Positions 37,118-48,260 of a DNA stretch of 64,000 nucleotides are shown piece after piece. How positions within the stretch are numbered: position 1 is the stretch's first letter; every line of letters begins with the position of its first letter. The position numbers and the translations under genes are program-made. Source of the stretch: Rhodobacterales bacterium RIFCSPHIGHO2_02_FULL_62_130. Its GTDB lineage: Bacteria; Pseudomonadota; Alphaproteobacteria; Rhodobacterales; Rhodobacteraceae. The notes below the pieces were generated by a model. It was not told where the DNA came from and ran no database searches. It saw only the letters and a list, made by a program, of their open reading frames with translations. The DNA is taken from contig MHZT01000051.1 in assembly GCA_001828855.1 (NCBI GenBank), positions 62,001 to 126,000 on the forward strand, given 5' to 3'.

Positions 37118-37750
37118 AGCCCCCCTTAGCCCAAGGTTTGATCAGGTGGCAAGAGAGGTAAAAGTCTGCGCGCAGCGGGCTATCATCAGGTAAAACTGCA
37201 GAACCGGTCGCGGCTGACAGGCCCGCCGCACAGCCGCAGTCATTGACCACAGGCAGCCCGAACGGGCTTGCACGACGGACCTCCACCATATCGACGCTGG
37301 GGACGCCGACCACTCGTTACTGTTCCGGAACATCCGGAAGGCCTTTATATATAAGAAAGTATTGCGGCCGGATTAACGGGAAAGGACAAAGTGAGCCCCT
37401 CGTTTCCATGCGCCGGATCTATGTTGACGGTGCAGTCGCCTATCGAGCATTGGCTCAAGAATTATGGTGAAGGGTTTCAGAACCGAGGCTGTCTTGCGCT
37501 GACGGATGGTTCAATGCAACTTCGGGGCGTTTGTTCGGGTCAAGACGACGATGGCGCGTGTTTATGCCCGTCGAACGGGTGGCCATTTGAAAGTTGCTTG
37601 CCTGACTATGACTTGGCGATTGGCGGCGGCAAGATAACGCCTTGTCCATCGAGGGCGTAGTGCATTGAAATTTAATATATTTGTCAGAAATGAAGTCTGG
37701 TCTGGACGCAAGGGCAAGCTGACCCGACAGTGCCGGGTCAGCCGTTTTCG
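37118..37750. other. 633-base region without a confident gene
   Basis: Several short frames are open, for example 37391-37660 plus and 37455-37754 minus, but neither has recognisable motifs, good codon bias or a convincing start context. AT-rich patches occur at 37345-37366 and 37666-37690 (runs such as TTTATATATAAG). The region may be a regulatory spacer or the decayed remains of an accessory gene. The hairpin at 37718 belongs to the helicase. Confidence 0.6.
37718..37742 (-). terminator. Hairpin terminator candidate after DEAD-box helicase
   Basis: GCTGACCCG (37718-37726) and CGGGTCAGC (37734-37742) are perfect inverted repeats, nine bases after the helicase stop on the minus strand. The following tract is only weakly T-rich on that strand. 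Confidence 0.55.
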
Positions 37751-39124
37751 TCATGCCGGACGGCGCTGCTGCGTGCGCGGCTTGGCAGCACCATCAGCGC
37801 GGCGCGGGGCAAAGCTGCCACCGGCGGGCTTGCTGCCCATCGGTTTGGCCTTTGCTGCGGGCTTGGCGCCCGGTTTGCCCGGAGCCGCGCGCTGCACGGG
37901 CTGCGAGCCTGGCTTCTGGCCACCGCGACCTTGGGTCGGGCGCTGGCCACGATTCTGGCCGGGCTTGGGCGCTGCGGCCACAATATCGGCGGCCCAAGGC
38001 GCGCCGCCCAGCACTGGAATCGCCTTTTTCAGCAGCTTTTCAACGGCTTGCAATTCGCCCATCTCGGCGGGCGCGCAGAACGCAATCGCCGTGCCTTCCG
38101 CACCTGCCCGCGCGGTGCGGCCAATGCGGTGGACATAGTTGTCTGGCACGTTCGGCATGTCAAAGTTGTAAACAAAGCGTACGCCCGGAATGTCGATCCC
38201 GCGCGCTGCCACATCGGTGGCCACCAGAACATCCAACGCACCGTTGCGGAATTCCGTCAACGTGCGATCGCGCTGGCTTTGGCTTTTATTGCCGTGGATG
38301 GAGCCAGCTTTGAAGCCCCATGTTACCAGCAATTTCATAAGTTTTTCTGAACCGTGCTTGGTGCGGCCAAACACAAGCGCCTGTTCGCCCGGATGCTTGG
38401 TCAGATATTCGCGTAGCAGGTTGGCCTTGTCGCCGTTCGGGATGTAATGCACACCCTGAACGATGCGCTCCACCGGCTTGCCGGGGGGGGCAACCTGCAC
38501 TTTGACGGGGTTGTGCAGATAGGTTTCAGCCAGTTCCTCAATGTCCTTCGGCATGGTCGCCGAGAACAAAAGAGTCTGCCGTTTCAACGGGATATGCTTG
38601 GCGATCTTCCGCAGGGAATGGATGAAACCCATGTCAAGCATATGGTCGGCCTCGTCCAGCACCAGATAGCCGGTGGCAGACAGGGTGACGTCGCCGCGTT
38701 CCAGCAGATCGATCAGACGGCCGGGGGTGGCGACGAGCACATCGGCGCCGCGTTTCAGGCGTTCGGCCTGCTTGAACAGACTTGCGCCGCCAACGACCAT
38801 GGCGATCTTAACGGCTGTGCCTTTGGTGAAAACCTCAAGGTTATCATTGATTTGGCTGACAAGTTCGCGCGTGGGGGCCAGAATCAGCGCGCGGACGGTT
38901 TTGGGGGCCGGCGGGTGGCCCAGATCGAGGATGCGGTGCAAAAGCGGCAGGCCAAAAGCGGCGGTCTTGCCGGTGCCGGTTTGGGCCAGACCCATCAGAT
39001 CCTTGCCCGCCATGATATGCGGTATAGCCTGCACCTGAATCGGTGTCGGCATCTTCAACGTGGTTTTTTCCAGCGTTTTCAGGATTTTGGGCGAAAGGCC
39101 CAGATCGGCGAAAGTGGTGGTCAT
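37751..39124 (-). CDS. DEAD-box RNA helicase (RhlE-like)
   Basis: ATP-dependent RNA helicase of 457 residues. In order: F-and-Q motif TFADLGLSP...PTPIQ, motif I AQTGTGKT, Ia PTRELVSQ, II DEAD, III SAT, V ATDVAARGIDI and VI HRIGRTAR. The last 85 residues form a basic Gly/Pro/Ala/Arg-rich tail typical of RNA-binding extensions. Likely roles are ribosome assembly or cold-linked RNA remodelling. The minus-strand leader upstream holds three tandem hairpins, which could regulate it. Confidence 0.92.
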   Translation of the reverse strand: MTTTFADLGLSPKILKTLEKTTLKMPTPIQVQAIPHIMAGKDLMGLAQTGTGKTAAFGLPLLHRILDLGHPPAPKTVRALILAPTRELVSQINDNLEVFTKGTAVKIAMVVGGASLFKQAERLKRGADVLVATPGRLIDLLERGDVTLSATGYLVLDEADHMLDMGFIHSLRKIAKHIPLKRQTLLFSATMPKDIEELAETYLHNPVKVQVAPPGKPVERIVQGVHYIPNGDKANLLREYLTKHPGEQALVFGRTKHGSEKLMKLLVTWGFKAGSIHGNKSQSQRDRTLTEFRNGALDVLVATDVAARGIDIPGVRFVYNFDMPNVPDNYVHRIGRTARAGAEGTAIAFCAPAEMGELQAVEKLLKKAIPVLGGAPWAADIVAAAPKPGQNRGQRPTQGRGGQKPGSQPVQRAAPGKPGAKPAAKAKPMGSKPAGGSFAPRRADGAAKPRTQQRRPA

Positions 39125-39136
39125 GTATTACTTTCC

Positions 39137-39186
39137 GACGGCAACACGCCGTCTTTCGGGCCATCCGGCCCTCGCTTCGGGAAGCG
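39137..39186 (-). promoter_or_regulatory. Three tandem small hairpins in the helicase leader
   Basis: GACGGC/GCCGTC (39137-39142, 39148-39153), GGGCC/GGCCC (39158-39162, 39167-39171) and CGCTT/AAGCG (39173-39177, 39182-39186) lie back to back within 62 bases upstream of the helicase start. They could form a structured 5-prime leader. Confidence 0.5.
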
Positions 39187-39354
39187 ACACATCCTCGCAC
39201 CCAGCCCTTGCCGGATACCGTTCATGTCGCGGAACCCCTGCGTGACGGTGGGAACCAGTCATCCACGGCCTTTCACATGCTCACGCGGCACGGGCTATTG
39301 GATAGGGGGCAGATGGGGGCAAATGCGGCGTATGTCAAGCGTAGCTTTTGCGTG

Positions 39355-39381
39355 GTGTATCCGTGGTCACGCTGGATACAC
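39355..39381. promoter_or_regulatory. Palindromic operator candidate upstream of BrnA-like gene
   Basis: GTGTATCC (39355-39362) and GGATACAC (39374-39381) are perfect inverted repeats with an 11-base spacer, 45 bases before the start codon. Ribbon-helix-helix antitoxins usually bind such sites in their own promoters. Confidence 0.55.
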
Positions 39382-39426
39382 GCAATTTTAGGCATTTTCC
39401 GCGAGGCTGGCGCAAAGGAGAGTGCT

Positions 39427-39894
39427 ATGGATCTGTCGAAACTATCGGGAAAGCAGCGGGCGAATTATCATTACATGGCCGACGCGATGCGGCGGCTTGA
39501 ATGGGATTTGCACAACCATATCGAAGCCACCTCGCGCATCCCGCGGGAATGGCATGACATCGCCAAGCAGCGTGAGGCGAAGGGCAAGGTGCATGTCAGC
39601 ATCCGGCTGGACGAGGACGTGCTACGCTTCTTCAAGTCGATGGGCGCAGGCCATCTGCCCCGCATCAACGCCGTGCTGCGCACCTATATGCACGCGCGTC
39701 TGGCGGGGGTGCTGAAAGGGCCGGAGACGATGGATTTCTACCGCAAACAGCGCGAGGACCATGACGGAGGACGGCCCCTCTGGGGCGATAGCGCGCGGAT
39801 GCTGGGGGAATGGCCGGAGGCTACGGCAAAGGAGGTGTCGGATGAACGGATGGCGGTGCTGAAAGAGGAGTTGAAGCGGCGGGGGTTGGAGTGA
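39427..39894 (+). CDS. BrnA-like antitoxin-family protein without adjacent toxin
   Basis: A 155-residue protein. A BrnA-type ribbon-helix-helix segment lies at about 57-97 (VHVSIRLDEDVLRFFKSMG, LPRINAVLRTYMHARL). It is flanked by a charged helical N terminus and a C-terminal extension of about 55 residues. BrnA usually has around 80-100 residues and follows a BrnT toxin gene; no BrnT-sized frame is adjacent here. It may be a stand-alone DNA-binding regulator. AAGGAG at 39415-39420 supports the ATG. Confidence 0.75.
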   Translation: MDLSKLSGKQRANYHYMADAMRRLEWDLHNHIEATSRIPREWHDIAKQREAKGKVHVSIRLDEDVLRFFKSMGAGHLPRINAVLRTYMHARLAGVLKGPETMDFYRKQREDHDGGRPLWGDSARMLGEWPEATAKEVSDERMAVLKEELKRRGLE

Positions 39895-39934
39895 GGGGGG
39901 CTTTCTTGGTCCGAAATCAAGGGCGAAGCCCGCC

Positions 39935-40064
39935 GGACCGCGCCCGACCTCCCCCCGGGAGGGCGCGTTTGAGACGGTTGCCTGCAGAATTTCGACGGGA
40001 GGGGCTGAGGAATAAAGTGTCTAGAAGGAGCGTCAGTGCGTCCTCCCGAGGTCGGGCGCGGTCC
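39935..40064. repeat. 130-base element with long inverted-repeat ends
   Basis: A perfect 17-base repeat GGACCGCGCCCGACCTC (39935-39951) recurs inverted at 40048-40064. Similarity continues inward through GGGAGG and CGC if five extra C residues in the left arm are allowed, giving arms of about 26 bases. The interior has no coding frame. It looks like a miniature inverted-repeat or REP-type element. Confidence 0.65.
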
Positions 40065-40105
40065 TGTGTTGTGCTAGAGCGCTTACGCATAGCCGCTCTA
40101 AAATT

Positions 40106-40119
40106 GAGGTAAAAACCTC
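40106..40119. promoter_or_regulatory. GAGGT-AAAA-ACCTC palindrome
   Basis: A perfect inverted repeat with a 4-base spacer 59 bases before the start of the following gene. It may be an operator or a small RNA hairpin. Confidence 0.35.
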
Positions 40120-40177
40120 TTGAAAGCTCTGATCTTTGGCGTAAATTACGGTAGCGATTATAGTTCAAGGGGCGTTC

Positions 40178-40660
40178 ATGCGTAATATTGCAATATCAAC
40201 CGAAGTCTTTTCACTGATTTGGGCCCAAAGACGGCCGCCAGAAGAGACGGAAAACGAAATACTGCTTCGGATACTGACCAGCATGCGTCCTTTGAGCGAT
40301 GAAGCTGCAGGTGCTAACCAGTTACCGCACTCGGAAAAGAAAGAGGGTAAAACCTCTGATTTCGATGACGAACGTGTCAAGCAAAGTGAAGGAATAACAC
40401 GGATGTTCGGAAAAGTGCGCTGGGTGGACGACGTCAGAACTGCACTGACAAAGATGGGTGGCGAAGCGTCATTGCACTCAATCTATCGTGAGGTCGAATG
40501 CATTAGGCGAGAGGCTGGGCGTTCAATTCCAAAGACACTGGAAGCGGTAATTCGTAGAACATTGGAAGATCATTCTTCTGATTCCGCCAACTATCGTGGT
40601 GTCGATTTGTTTGGTTTGCCTGAAGGGCACGGCAAAGGCATCTGGGCTTTACGCAAATAA
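40178..40660 (+). CDS. Hypothetical protein with winged-helix-like C terminus; AT-rich gene
   Basis: A 160-residue protein. The C-terminal 85 residues (from RWVDDVRTALTKMGG to HGKGIWALRK) resemble a HARE-HTH-type winged helix, a domain seen in chromatin and restriction-related proteins. The conserved pattern is SIYREVE, SIPKTLEAVIRRTLEDHSSDS, LF and GIWAL. The N-terminal 75 residues are charged and unrecognised. GC is about 48-50%, well below its neighbours, and codons such as ATA, AGA and TTA appear, suggesting recent acquisition. CAAGGGG precedes the ATG. Function unknown. Confidence 0.68.
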   Translation: MRNIAISTEVFSLIWAQRRPPEETENEILLRILTSMRPLSDEAAGANQLPHSEKKEGKTSDFDDERVKQSEGITRMFGKVRWVDDVRTALTKMGGEASLHSIYREVECIRREAGRSIPKTLEAVIRRTLEDHSSDSANYRGVDLFGLPEGHGKGIWALRK

Positions 40661-40722
40661 ATTCATTTATGAGTTCTTGTCGTCAAAGCTGGTGAAATAA
40701 AACACTCGGCCCGCGCAGGTTT

Positions 40723-40773
40723 GCGCGGGCGTTCGGGACTGAAAAAGCTCCACCGGAGCGTTTTCGCGGCGCG
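40723..40773. repeat. Palindromic repeat B, copy 1
   Basis: A 51-base copy with the central palindrome GAAAAAGCTCC-ACC-GGAGCGTTTTC, preceded by a second hairpin (CCCGCGC/GCGCGGG). It shares GCGCGGG-CGTTCG and the GAAAA...TTTTC frame with the copy at 48202. It lies just beyond the 3-prime end of carB. Confidence 0.65.
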
Positions 40774-40790
40774 AAGGGCGCCGCCGTCCC

Positions 40791-44120
<3,330 letters not shown>

Positions 44121-44200
44121 GGCGGCCCCCATCAGCGCAAAACTTCGCGGGTTATAGCCAGCACGCGCCTAGGCGCAAGGGGCAGATCGGGGGAAAGCCG

Positions 44201-44551
44201 CTAAAGCCGGGTTCCCCAGCGGCCAGCGGCCCAAATCATCGCCAGATAGAGCAGGAAAGTCAGCGCACAGCCAAGGCCAAGCGCAGTCCAGAACCCCGTG
44301 CCATGCCGCAGCAGCCAAGGAATCAGTAGGAACATCGGCACCGAGGGCGCGATATACCACAGCGTCGCCCCGACGTGATCGGCCATGCGGGCCGGATCAT
44401 GGGTGTCGCGCCAAAGCCAGATCATCCCCAGCACCGAGACCAGCGGCAAGGACGCGATCAGCGCACCGATACCTGCGTTGCGCCGCGCCACTTCGGAGGC
44501 CAGCGCAATCAGGATGCCGGAAATCGCGGCCTTCAGGATCAGGTAGGTCAT
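44201..44551 (-). CDS. DUF3147 family membrane protein
   Basis: A small inner-membrane protein of 116 residues with four predicted helices (starting TYLILKAAISGILIALASE; the second region ALIASLPLVSVLGMIWLW is characteristic of DUF3147). Function unknown. The ATG at 44551 has GGAG six bases upstream; the upstream start at 44563 lacks that. Same strand as carB, with an 80-base gap. Confidence 0.78.
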   Translation of the reverse strand: MTYLILKAAISGILIALASEVARRNAGIGALIASLPLVSVLGMIWLWRDTHDPARMADHVGATLWYIAPSVPMFLLIPWLLRHGTGFWTALGLGCALTFLLYLAMIWAAGRWGTRL

Positions 44552-44567
44552 TGGGCGCTCCATAGAA

Positions 44568-44600
44568 AAAGGCAGCCGGAGGGTCCGGCTGCCTTTGTTT
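44568..44600 (-). terminator. Terminator of the amino-acid permease gene
   Basis: AAAGGCAGCCGGA (44568-44580) pairs with TCCGGCTGCCTTT (44584-44596) around GGG. On the minus strand the stem runs into TTTTTC. It lies directly after the permease stop. Confidence 0.82.
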
Positions 44601-44615
44601 CATGTCAAGGCTGGA

Positions 44616-46175
44616 TCAGCCCTTTTCGCCCACGGCGGCTTCGGCGGCGGCAATCGCGGCCTTGCGGGCGGCGATGCGTTCACCCGTCGGCGGGCCTTCG
44701 AAGCGGCGGTTTTCAACCGCAACCCACAGCACGAGTGCCAGCGCGATAAAGCCCAGAACCACCCAGAGAACACGCTCGTTCGGGGGGGCCACGGCGATGA
44801 ACAGGATCACGCCCATGCCGACGACCGACAGAAGGGTGACAAGTTTGTAGGTGCCGGCAGACATCGCCCAAGGGCCAGGCTTGGCCCATTTGTCGGTGCC
44901 ATAGGCAAACAGACCTGCGATCAGCGGAATGGTGAAGGACAGGAACAGGAACACAAGGGTCGAGTTCACCACGATCACATAGATCGAGGTGCCATCAATC
45001 TTGATCGACATGGCCAGCATCACATAGAGGATGCACAGCACGGTAGCCGTCCAGATCGCGTTCACCGGCGTGCGGTATTTCGGCGACACGGTGGCCAGCG
45101 CCTTGGAGGCTACCGGCATCCCGTCATCGCGCGAAAACGCAAACAGCATGCGCGAGGCCGAGGTGACAGTGGCCAGACCGCAGAGGAATTGCGCGATCAG
45201 GATGCCAAGATAGAGCAGGGTTTTCAGGCCTGCAGGCAGGATAGCGTCCATCGTGGCAAAGAACATGCCCCAGCCTTGGCCAGCCGCAACCGCCAGATCC
45301 GGGATCGCCAGCGTGATGGCGCAGATCATGATCCAGCCAACCAGCGACGACCAGAACACCGCCGAAACGATGCCCGCCGGAACCGAAGTGGCGGCGGATT
45401 TGGTTTCCTCGGAGGTATGGGCCGAGGCATCATAGCCGGTGATGGTATAGACCGGCAGCAACAGGCACAGCAGGAACAGATAGGCGGTGTTGTCGGTCTG
45501 CGGGAACACATTGCCGCCCGCTTCGCCCGAGAAGTTGGTAAAGGTCCACAGCCGCGAGATGTCGATGGCGGGTGCGAAATACAGGCAGGCCACCACCAGA
45601 ACGGCGGTCGTCGCAAAGATGATATAGCCGGAGATGTCGGTCAGCATCGTTGTGACCTTGATCCCCAGATGGTTGAACAGCGCCTGCACGATGGTGATGG
45701 CGGCCACAAAGGTCACAACCTGCATATCCGTGCCGCCAAAGCCGAACATCGCGCCAAAGGTGCCTGCAAAGAAATAGGCCGTGCCGATGTTGATGGCGCC
45801 CAGAACCGTGATCAGACCCAGCAGGTTCAGCCACGCCGTCAGCCAGCCCCAGAAGCGACCGCCCAGAATCGACGCCCAGTGATAAAGCCCGCCCGCTGTC
45901 GGGAAGGCCGATGCGATTTGCGCCATTGCCAGCGCGAACATGCCCGAAAGCAGGCAGCCCACGATCCAGCCGATGCCAGCGCCCGCGCCGCCGACGGATG
46001 AGATCGCCTGCGCGAACGAGTTGATGCCGCCTGACAGGATGCAGATGATCGAGAACGAGATCGCAAAATTCGAGAACTTCGACATAGAGCGCGAAAGCTC
46101 TTGGGCGTAGCCCATGCCATGCAGGATTTTCACATCCTCATGCTTTTCCTTATCGGTATAGTCTTCCGATGCCAT
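44616..46175 (-). CDS. APC-family amino acid permease
   Basis: Inner-membrane transporter of 519 residues with about 12 helices. The first helix region (FAISFSIICILSGGINSFAQA) and the GYDASAHTSEET segment near 250 are typical of the amino acid/choline (ACT) group that includes GABA, choline and polyamine carriers. The charged C terminus (about 485-519) is cytoplasmic. The exact substrate cannot be told. GGAGGGAAACGGAA precedes the start. The 218-base upstream spacer is AT-rich around 46260-46310, a likely promoter area. Confidence 0.87.
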   Translation of the reverse strand: MASEDYTDKEKHEDVKILHGMGYAQELSRSMSKFSNFAISFSIICILSGGINSFAQAISSVGGAGAGIGWIVGCLLSGMFALAMAQIASAFPTAGGLYHWASILGGRFWGWLTAWLNLLGLITVLGAINIGTAYFFAGTFGAMFGFGGTDMQVVTFVAAITIVQALFNHLGIKVTTMLTDISGYIIFATTAVLVVACLYFAPAIDISRLWTFTNFSGEAGGNVFPQTDNTAYLFLLCLLLPVYTITGYDASAHTSEETKSAATSVPAGIVSAVFWSSLVGWIMICAITLAIPDLAVAAGQGWGMFFATMDAILPAGLKTLLYLGILIAQFLCGLATVTSASRMLFAFSRDDGMPVASKALATVSPKYRTPVNAIWTATVLCILYVMLAMSIKIDGTSIYVIVVNSTLVFLFLSFTIPLIAGLFAYGTDKWAKPGPWAMSAGTYKLVTLLSVVGMGVILFIAVAPPNERVLWVVLGFIALALVLWVAVENRRFEGPPTGERIAARKAAIAAAEAAVGEKG

Positions 46176-46393
46176 TTCCGTTTCCCTCCGAACCGTTGGT
46201 TGGTCGTGTATTATTATTGGCAGGTGCGGCGTTTTGCCGTGCCTGACGGAAGGAAAACCCTAATTTTACAGTCTGGCAAGCACTGAATAGATATTTACAG
46301 AACTGCGACAAATGCGGTGCCGCAAAAACAGGCGTCGGTTTTGCGGAAGGAAGGGGCGCGAAGGCTCTGGTCGCAGGGCCGGGAACGCCCTAG

Positions 46394-47566
46394 GTGAAGG
46401 GGAAGGTTGGGTTTGGGGGCTATGCCGTGATCCTGTGCGAACAAGGGCCGAACGGAAAACCCGCGCTATTTGACGGCGCGGTGGAAACCGTTGTGGCGCA
46501 TCGGGCCGACCAGATCGCGCCTGCGCTGGCCCGTCTGGATGCGGCCCGCGCGGCAGGGTTCTGGGTGGCGGGATACCTTGCCTATGAGGCGGGCTATGCG
46601 CTTGAGCCGAAGCTGGCGCATCTGATGCCGGAAGGCGCTGGGCCGCTGTTGGCCTTTGGCGTTTATCCCGCGCCTGTGCCTGCCGATGCCGTGCTGGCAC
46701 AGGCGGCTGTCGAAGCCCCTGCCGCCGCCGTGGCCGCTTTGGAGCCGATGATCTCGCGCGGTGCCTATGGGGCTGCGATGGATCAGGTGATGGCCTATAT
46801 TGCGGCGGGGGACTGCTATCAGATCAACCTGACCTTCCCGCTGGCGACGCGCCTGCTGACCGGCTCGGCACTTGGGCTTTACGGCGCGCTGCGGGCGCGG
46901 CAGGTGGTGGGGCATGGGGCTTTTGTCGATCTGGGCGTGGGGCCGGTTCTGATCTCGCGCAGTCCCGAACTGTTCATCCGGCTGGATGCCACTGGCCGGA
47001 TCGAGGCGCGCCCGATGAAAGGCACCGCGCCGCGCGATGCCGATCCGGTGCGCGATGCCGAACTGGCAGAGGAATTGCGCGCCTCGGCCAAGGGACAGGC
47101 GGAAAACCTGATGATCGTGGATCTGCTGCGGAACGACATCAGCCGGATTTCCAAGATCGGCTCGGTCAAGGTGCCGGAGCTGTTCGCTGTGGAACATTAC
47201 GCCACGCTGCACCAGATGGTCAGTCGCGTGGTCGGGCAATTGGTCGATGCGCCGTCGCTGGCAGGGGTGGTCGAGGCGCTGTTTCCCTGTGGTTCCATCA
47301 CCGGCGCGCCGAAAATCCGCGCGATGGAGATTATCCATCAGGTCGAACCCCACCCGCGCGGTGCCTATTGCGGGGCAATCGGCTGGATGGCGCCGGATGG
47401 GACGGCCAGCTTTAACGTGGCCATCCGCACTTTGTCCTTGTTTGAGGACGGCGCGATTACGCTGAACGTCGGCGGCGGTGTGGTGCAGGACAGCACGACA
47501 GAGGGCGAATGGGAGGAGGCGCTGTGGAAAGCGCGCTACATGCAGGGGCTGGTGCGCCCGATCTGA
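46394..47566 (+). CDS. pabB: Aminodeoxychorismate synthase component I
   Basis: Chorismate-utilising enzyme of 390 residues that makes 4-amino-4-deoxychorismate for folate. Motifs are YIAAGDCYQINLTFP, RPMKGTAPR near 205, ENLMIVDLLRNDISR, and the C-terminal FPCGSITGAPK and AYCGAIGW. The GTG at 46394 is the first start and has a weak GGGAACG context. The glutaminase PabA is not encoded nearby. It overlaps pabC by 43 bases, so the product is probably passed directly to the lyase. Confidence 0.9.
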   Translation: MKGKVGFGGYAVILCEQGPNGKPALFDGAVETVVAHRADQIAPALARLDAARAAGFWVAGYLAYEAGYALEPKLAHLMPEGAGPLLAFGVYPAPVPADAVLAQAAVEAPAAAVAALEPMISRGAYGAAMDQVMAYIAAGDCYQINLTFPLATRLLTGSALGLYGALRARQVVGHGAFVDLGVGPVLISRSPELFIRLDATGRIEARPMKGTAPRDADPVRDAELAEELRASAKGQAENLMIVDLLRNDISRISKIGSVKVPELFAVEHYATLHQMVSRVVGQLVDAPSLAGVVEALFPCGSITGAPKIRAMEIIHQVEPHPRGAYCGAIGWMAPDGTASFNVAIRTLSLFEDGAITLNVGGGVVQDSTTEGEWEEALWKARYMQGLVRPI

Positions 47567-48153
47567 AACTGATCGAGACGCTGGGCTGGGATGGCACCGC
47601 CTTCGCGCGGCTTGATCTGCATATGGCGCGGCTGGCGGCCTCGGCGGCGCGGCTTGGCTGGGGCTGCGATCCCGCCGCCGCCCGCGCCGCCCTGCGCGCT
47701 GCCGCACCCCAAACTGCCGCCCGCATCCGGCTGACGCTGGATGCTGCGGGCCAGATCGACATAACCAGCGCCCCGTTGCCCCCCGCCAAACCGCTCTGGC
47801 GCGTCGGGCTGGGGCAGGTGCGGCTTGCCTCGAATGACCCGTGGCTGACGCTGAAATCCAGCAACCGCGCCAGCTATGACCATGCCCGCGCCGCCCTGCC
47901 CGAAACTCTGGACGAGGTGATTTTCCAGAACGAGAAGGGCGAGGTCTGTGACGGCACCATTACAACAGTGTTCTTTGATCGCGGGCAGGGGATGCATACC
48001 CCGCCGCTGTCCTGCGGATTGCTGCCCGGTGTGCTGCGCGCGGAACTGTCGCTGCCCGAACAAATCCTGCGCGCCGAAGACTTGCCGCATGTCCGCCTCT
48101 GGGTCGGCAATTCGCTGCGGGGTCTGATCCCTGCCGATTTCATCTTGGCTTAA
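47524..48153 (+). CDS. pabC: Aminodeoxychorismate lyase-like protein (aminotransferase class IV)
   Basis: A PLP-dependent fold-IV protein of 209 residues. It has the PLP-lysine region LKSSNRASYDHA, the conserved EVIFQNEKGEVCDGTITTVFF, and GLLPGVLRAEL. It should release pyruvate from aminodeoxychorismate to give p-aminobenzoate. It is shorter than the usual 270 residues, as in other Rhodobacterales. The GTG at 47524 is supported by GGGAGGAGG at 47510-47518. The last codons and stop (FILA-TAA) are supplied by a copy of repeat A. Confidence 0.85.
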   Translation: MESALHAGAGAPDLKLIETLGWDGTAFARLDLHMARLAASAARLGWGCDPAAARAALRAAAPQTAARIRLTLDAAGQIDITSAPLPPAKPLWRVGLGQVRLASNDPWLTLKSSNRASYDHARAALPETLDEVIFQNEKGEVCDGTITTVFFDRGQGMHTPPLSCGLLPGVLRAELSLPEQILRAEDLPHVRLWVGNSLRGLIPADFILA

Positions 48154-48169
48154 ATACTCCCGCCGGAGG
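48138..48169 (+). repeat. Dispersed repeat A, copy 2 (left arm of inverted pair)
   Basis: A 32-base arm, core TTTCATCTTGGCTTAAATACTCC plus CGCCGGAGG. It begins inside pabC and includes the pabC stop codon. It pairs with the inverted arm at 48261-48292 at 27 of 32 positions. Confidence 0.78.
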
Positions 48170-48201
48170 CTTCGGCCGCAATGCCAAACCGGCCACGCGA
48201 C

Positions 48202-48254
48202 GCGCGGGGCGTTCGACGCTGAAAAGGGTCCACTGGACCATTTTCCAGGCGCGT
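48202..48254. repeat. Palindromic repeat B, copy 2
   Basis: A 53-base copy nested between the two repeat A arms. Its central palindrome is GAAAAGGGTCC-ACT-GGACCATTTTC. One stem pair is C-G in copy 1 and G-C here, a compensatory change. Confidence 0.65.
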
Positions 48255-48260
48255 CTCACC

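Larger units (their letters stand above)
39125..39426. other. 302-base intergenic region between helicase and BrnA-like gene
   Basis: It holds the divergent leaders of both genes: three hairpins on the helicase side, and a perfect GTGTATCC/GGATACAC palindrome on the other. No open frame with coding character was seen. Confidence 0.65.

Noticed and set aside
37391-37660. 89-codon frame in the tdk-helicase spacer
   Set aside because: It starts at GTG after AAAGGA but has no recognisable motif or conserved pattern; kept only as an unexplained region.
44595-46001. 468-codon plus-strand frame opposite the amino-acid permease
   Set aside because: Low-complexity His/Gln/Arg-rich translation and complete overlap with a confident transporter gene.
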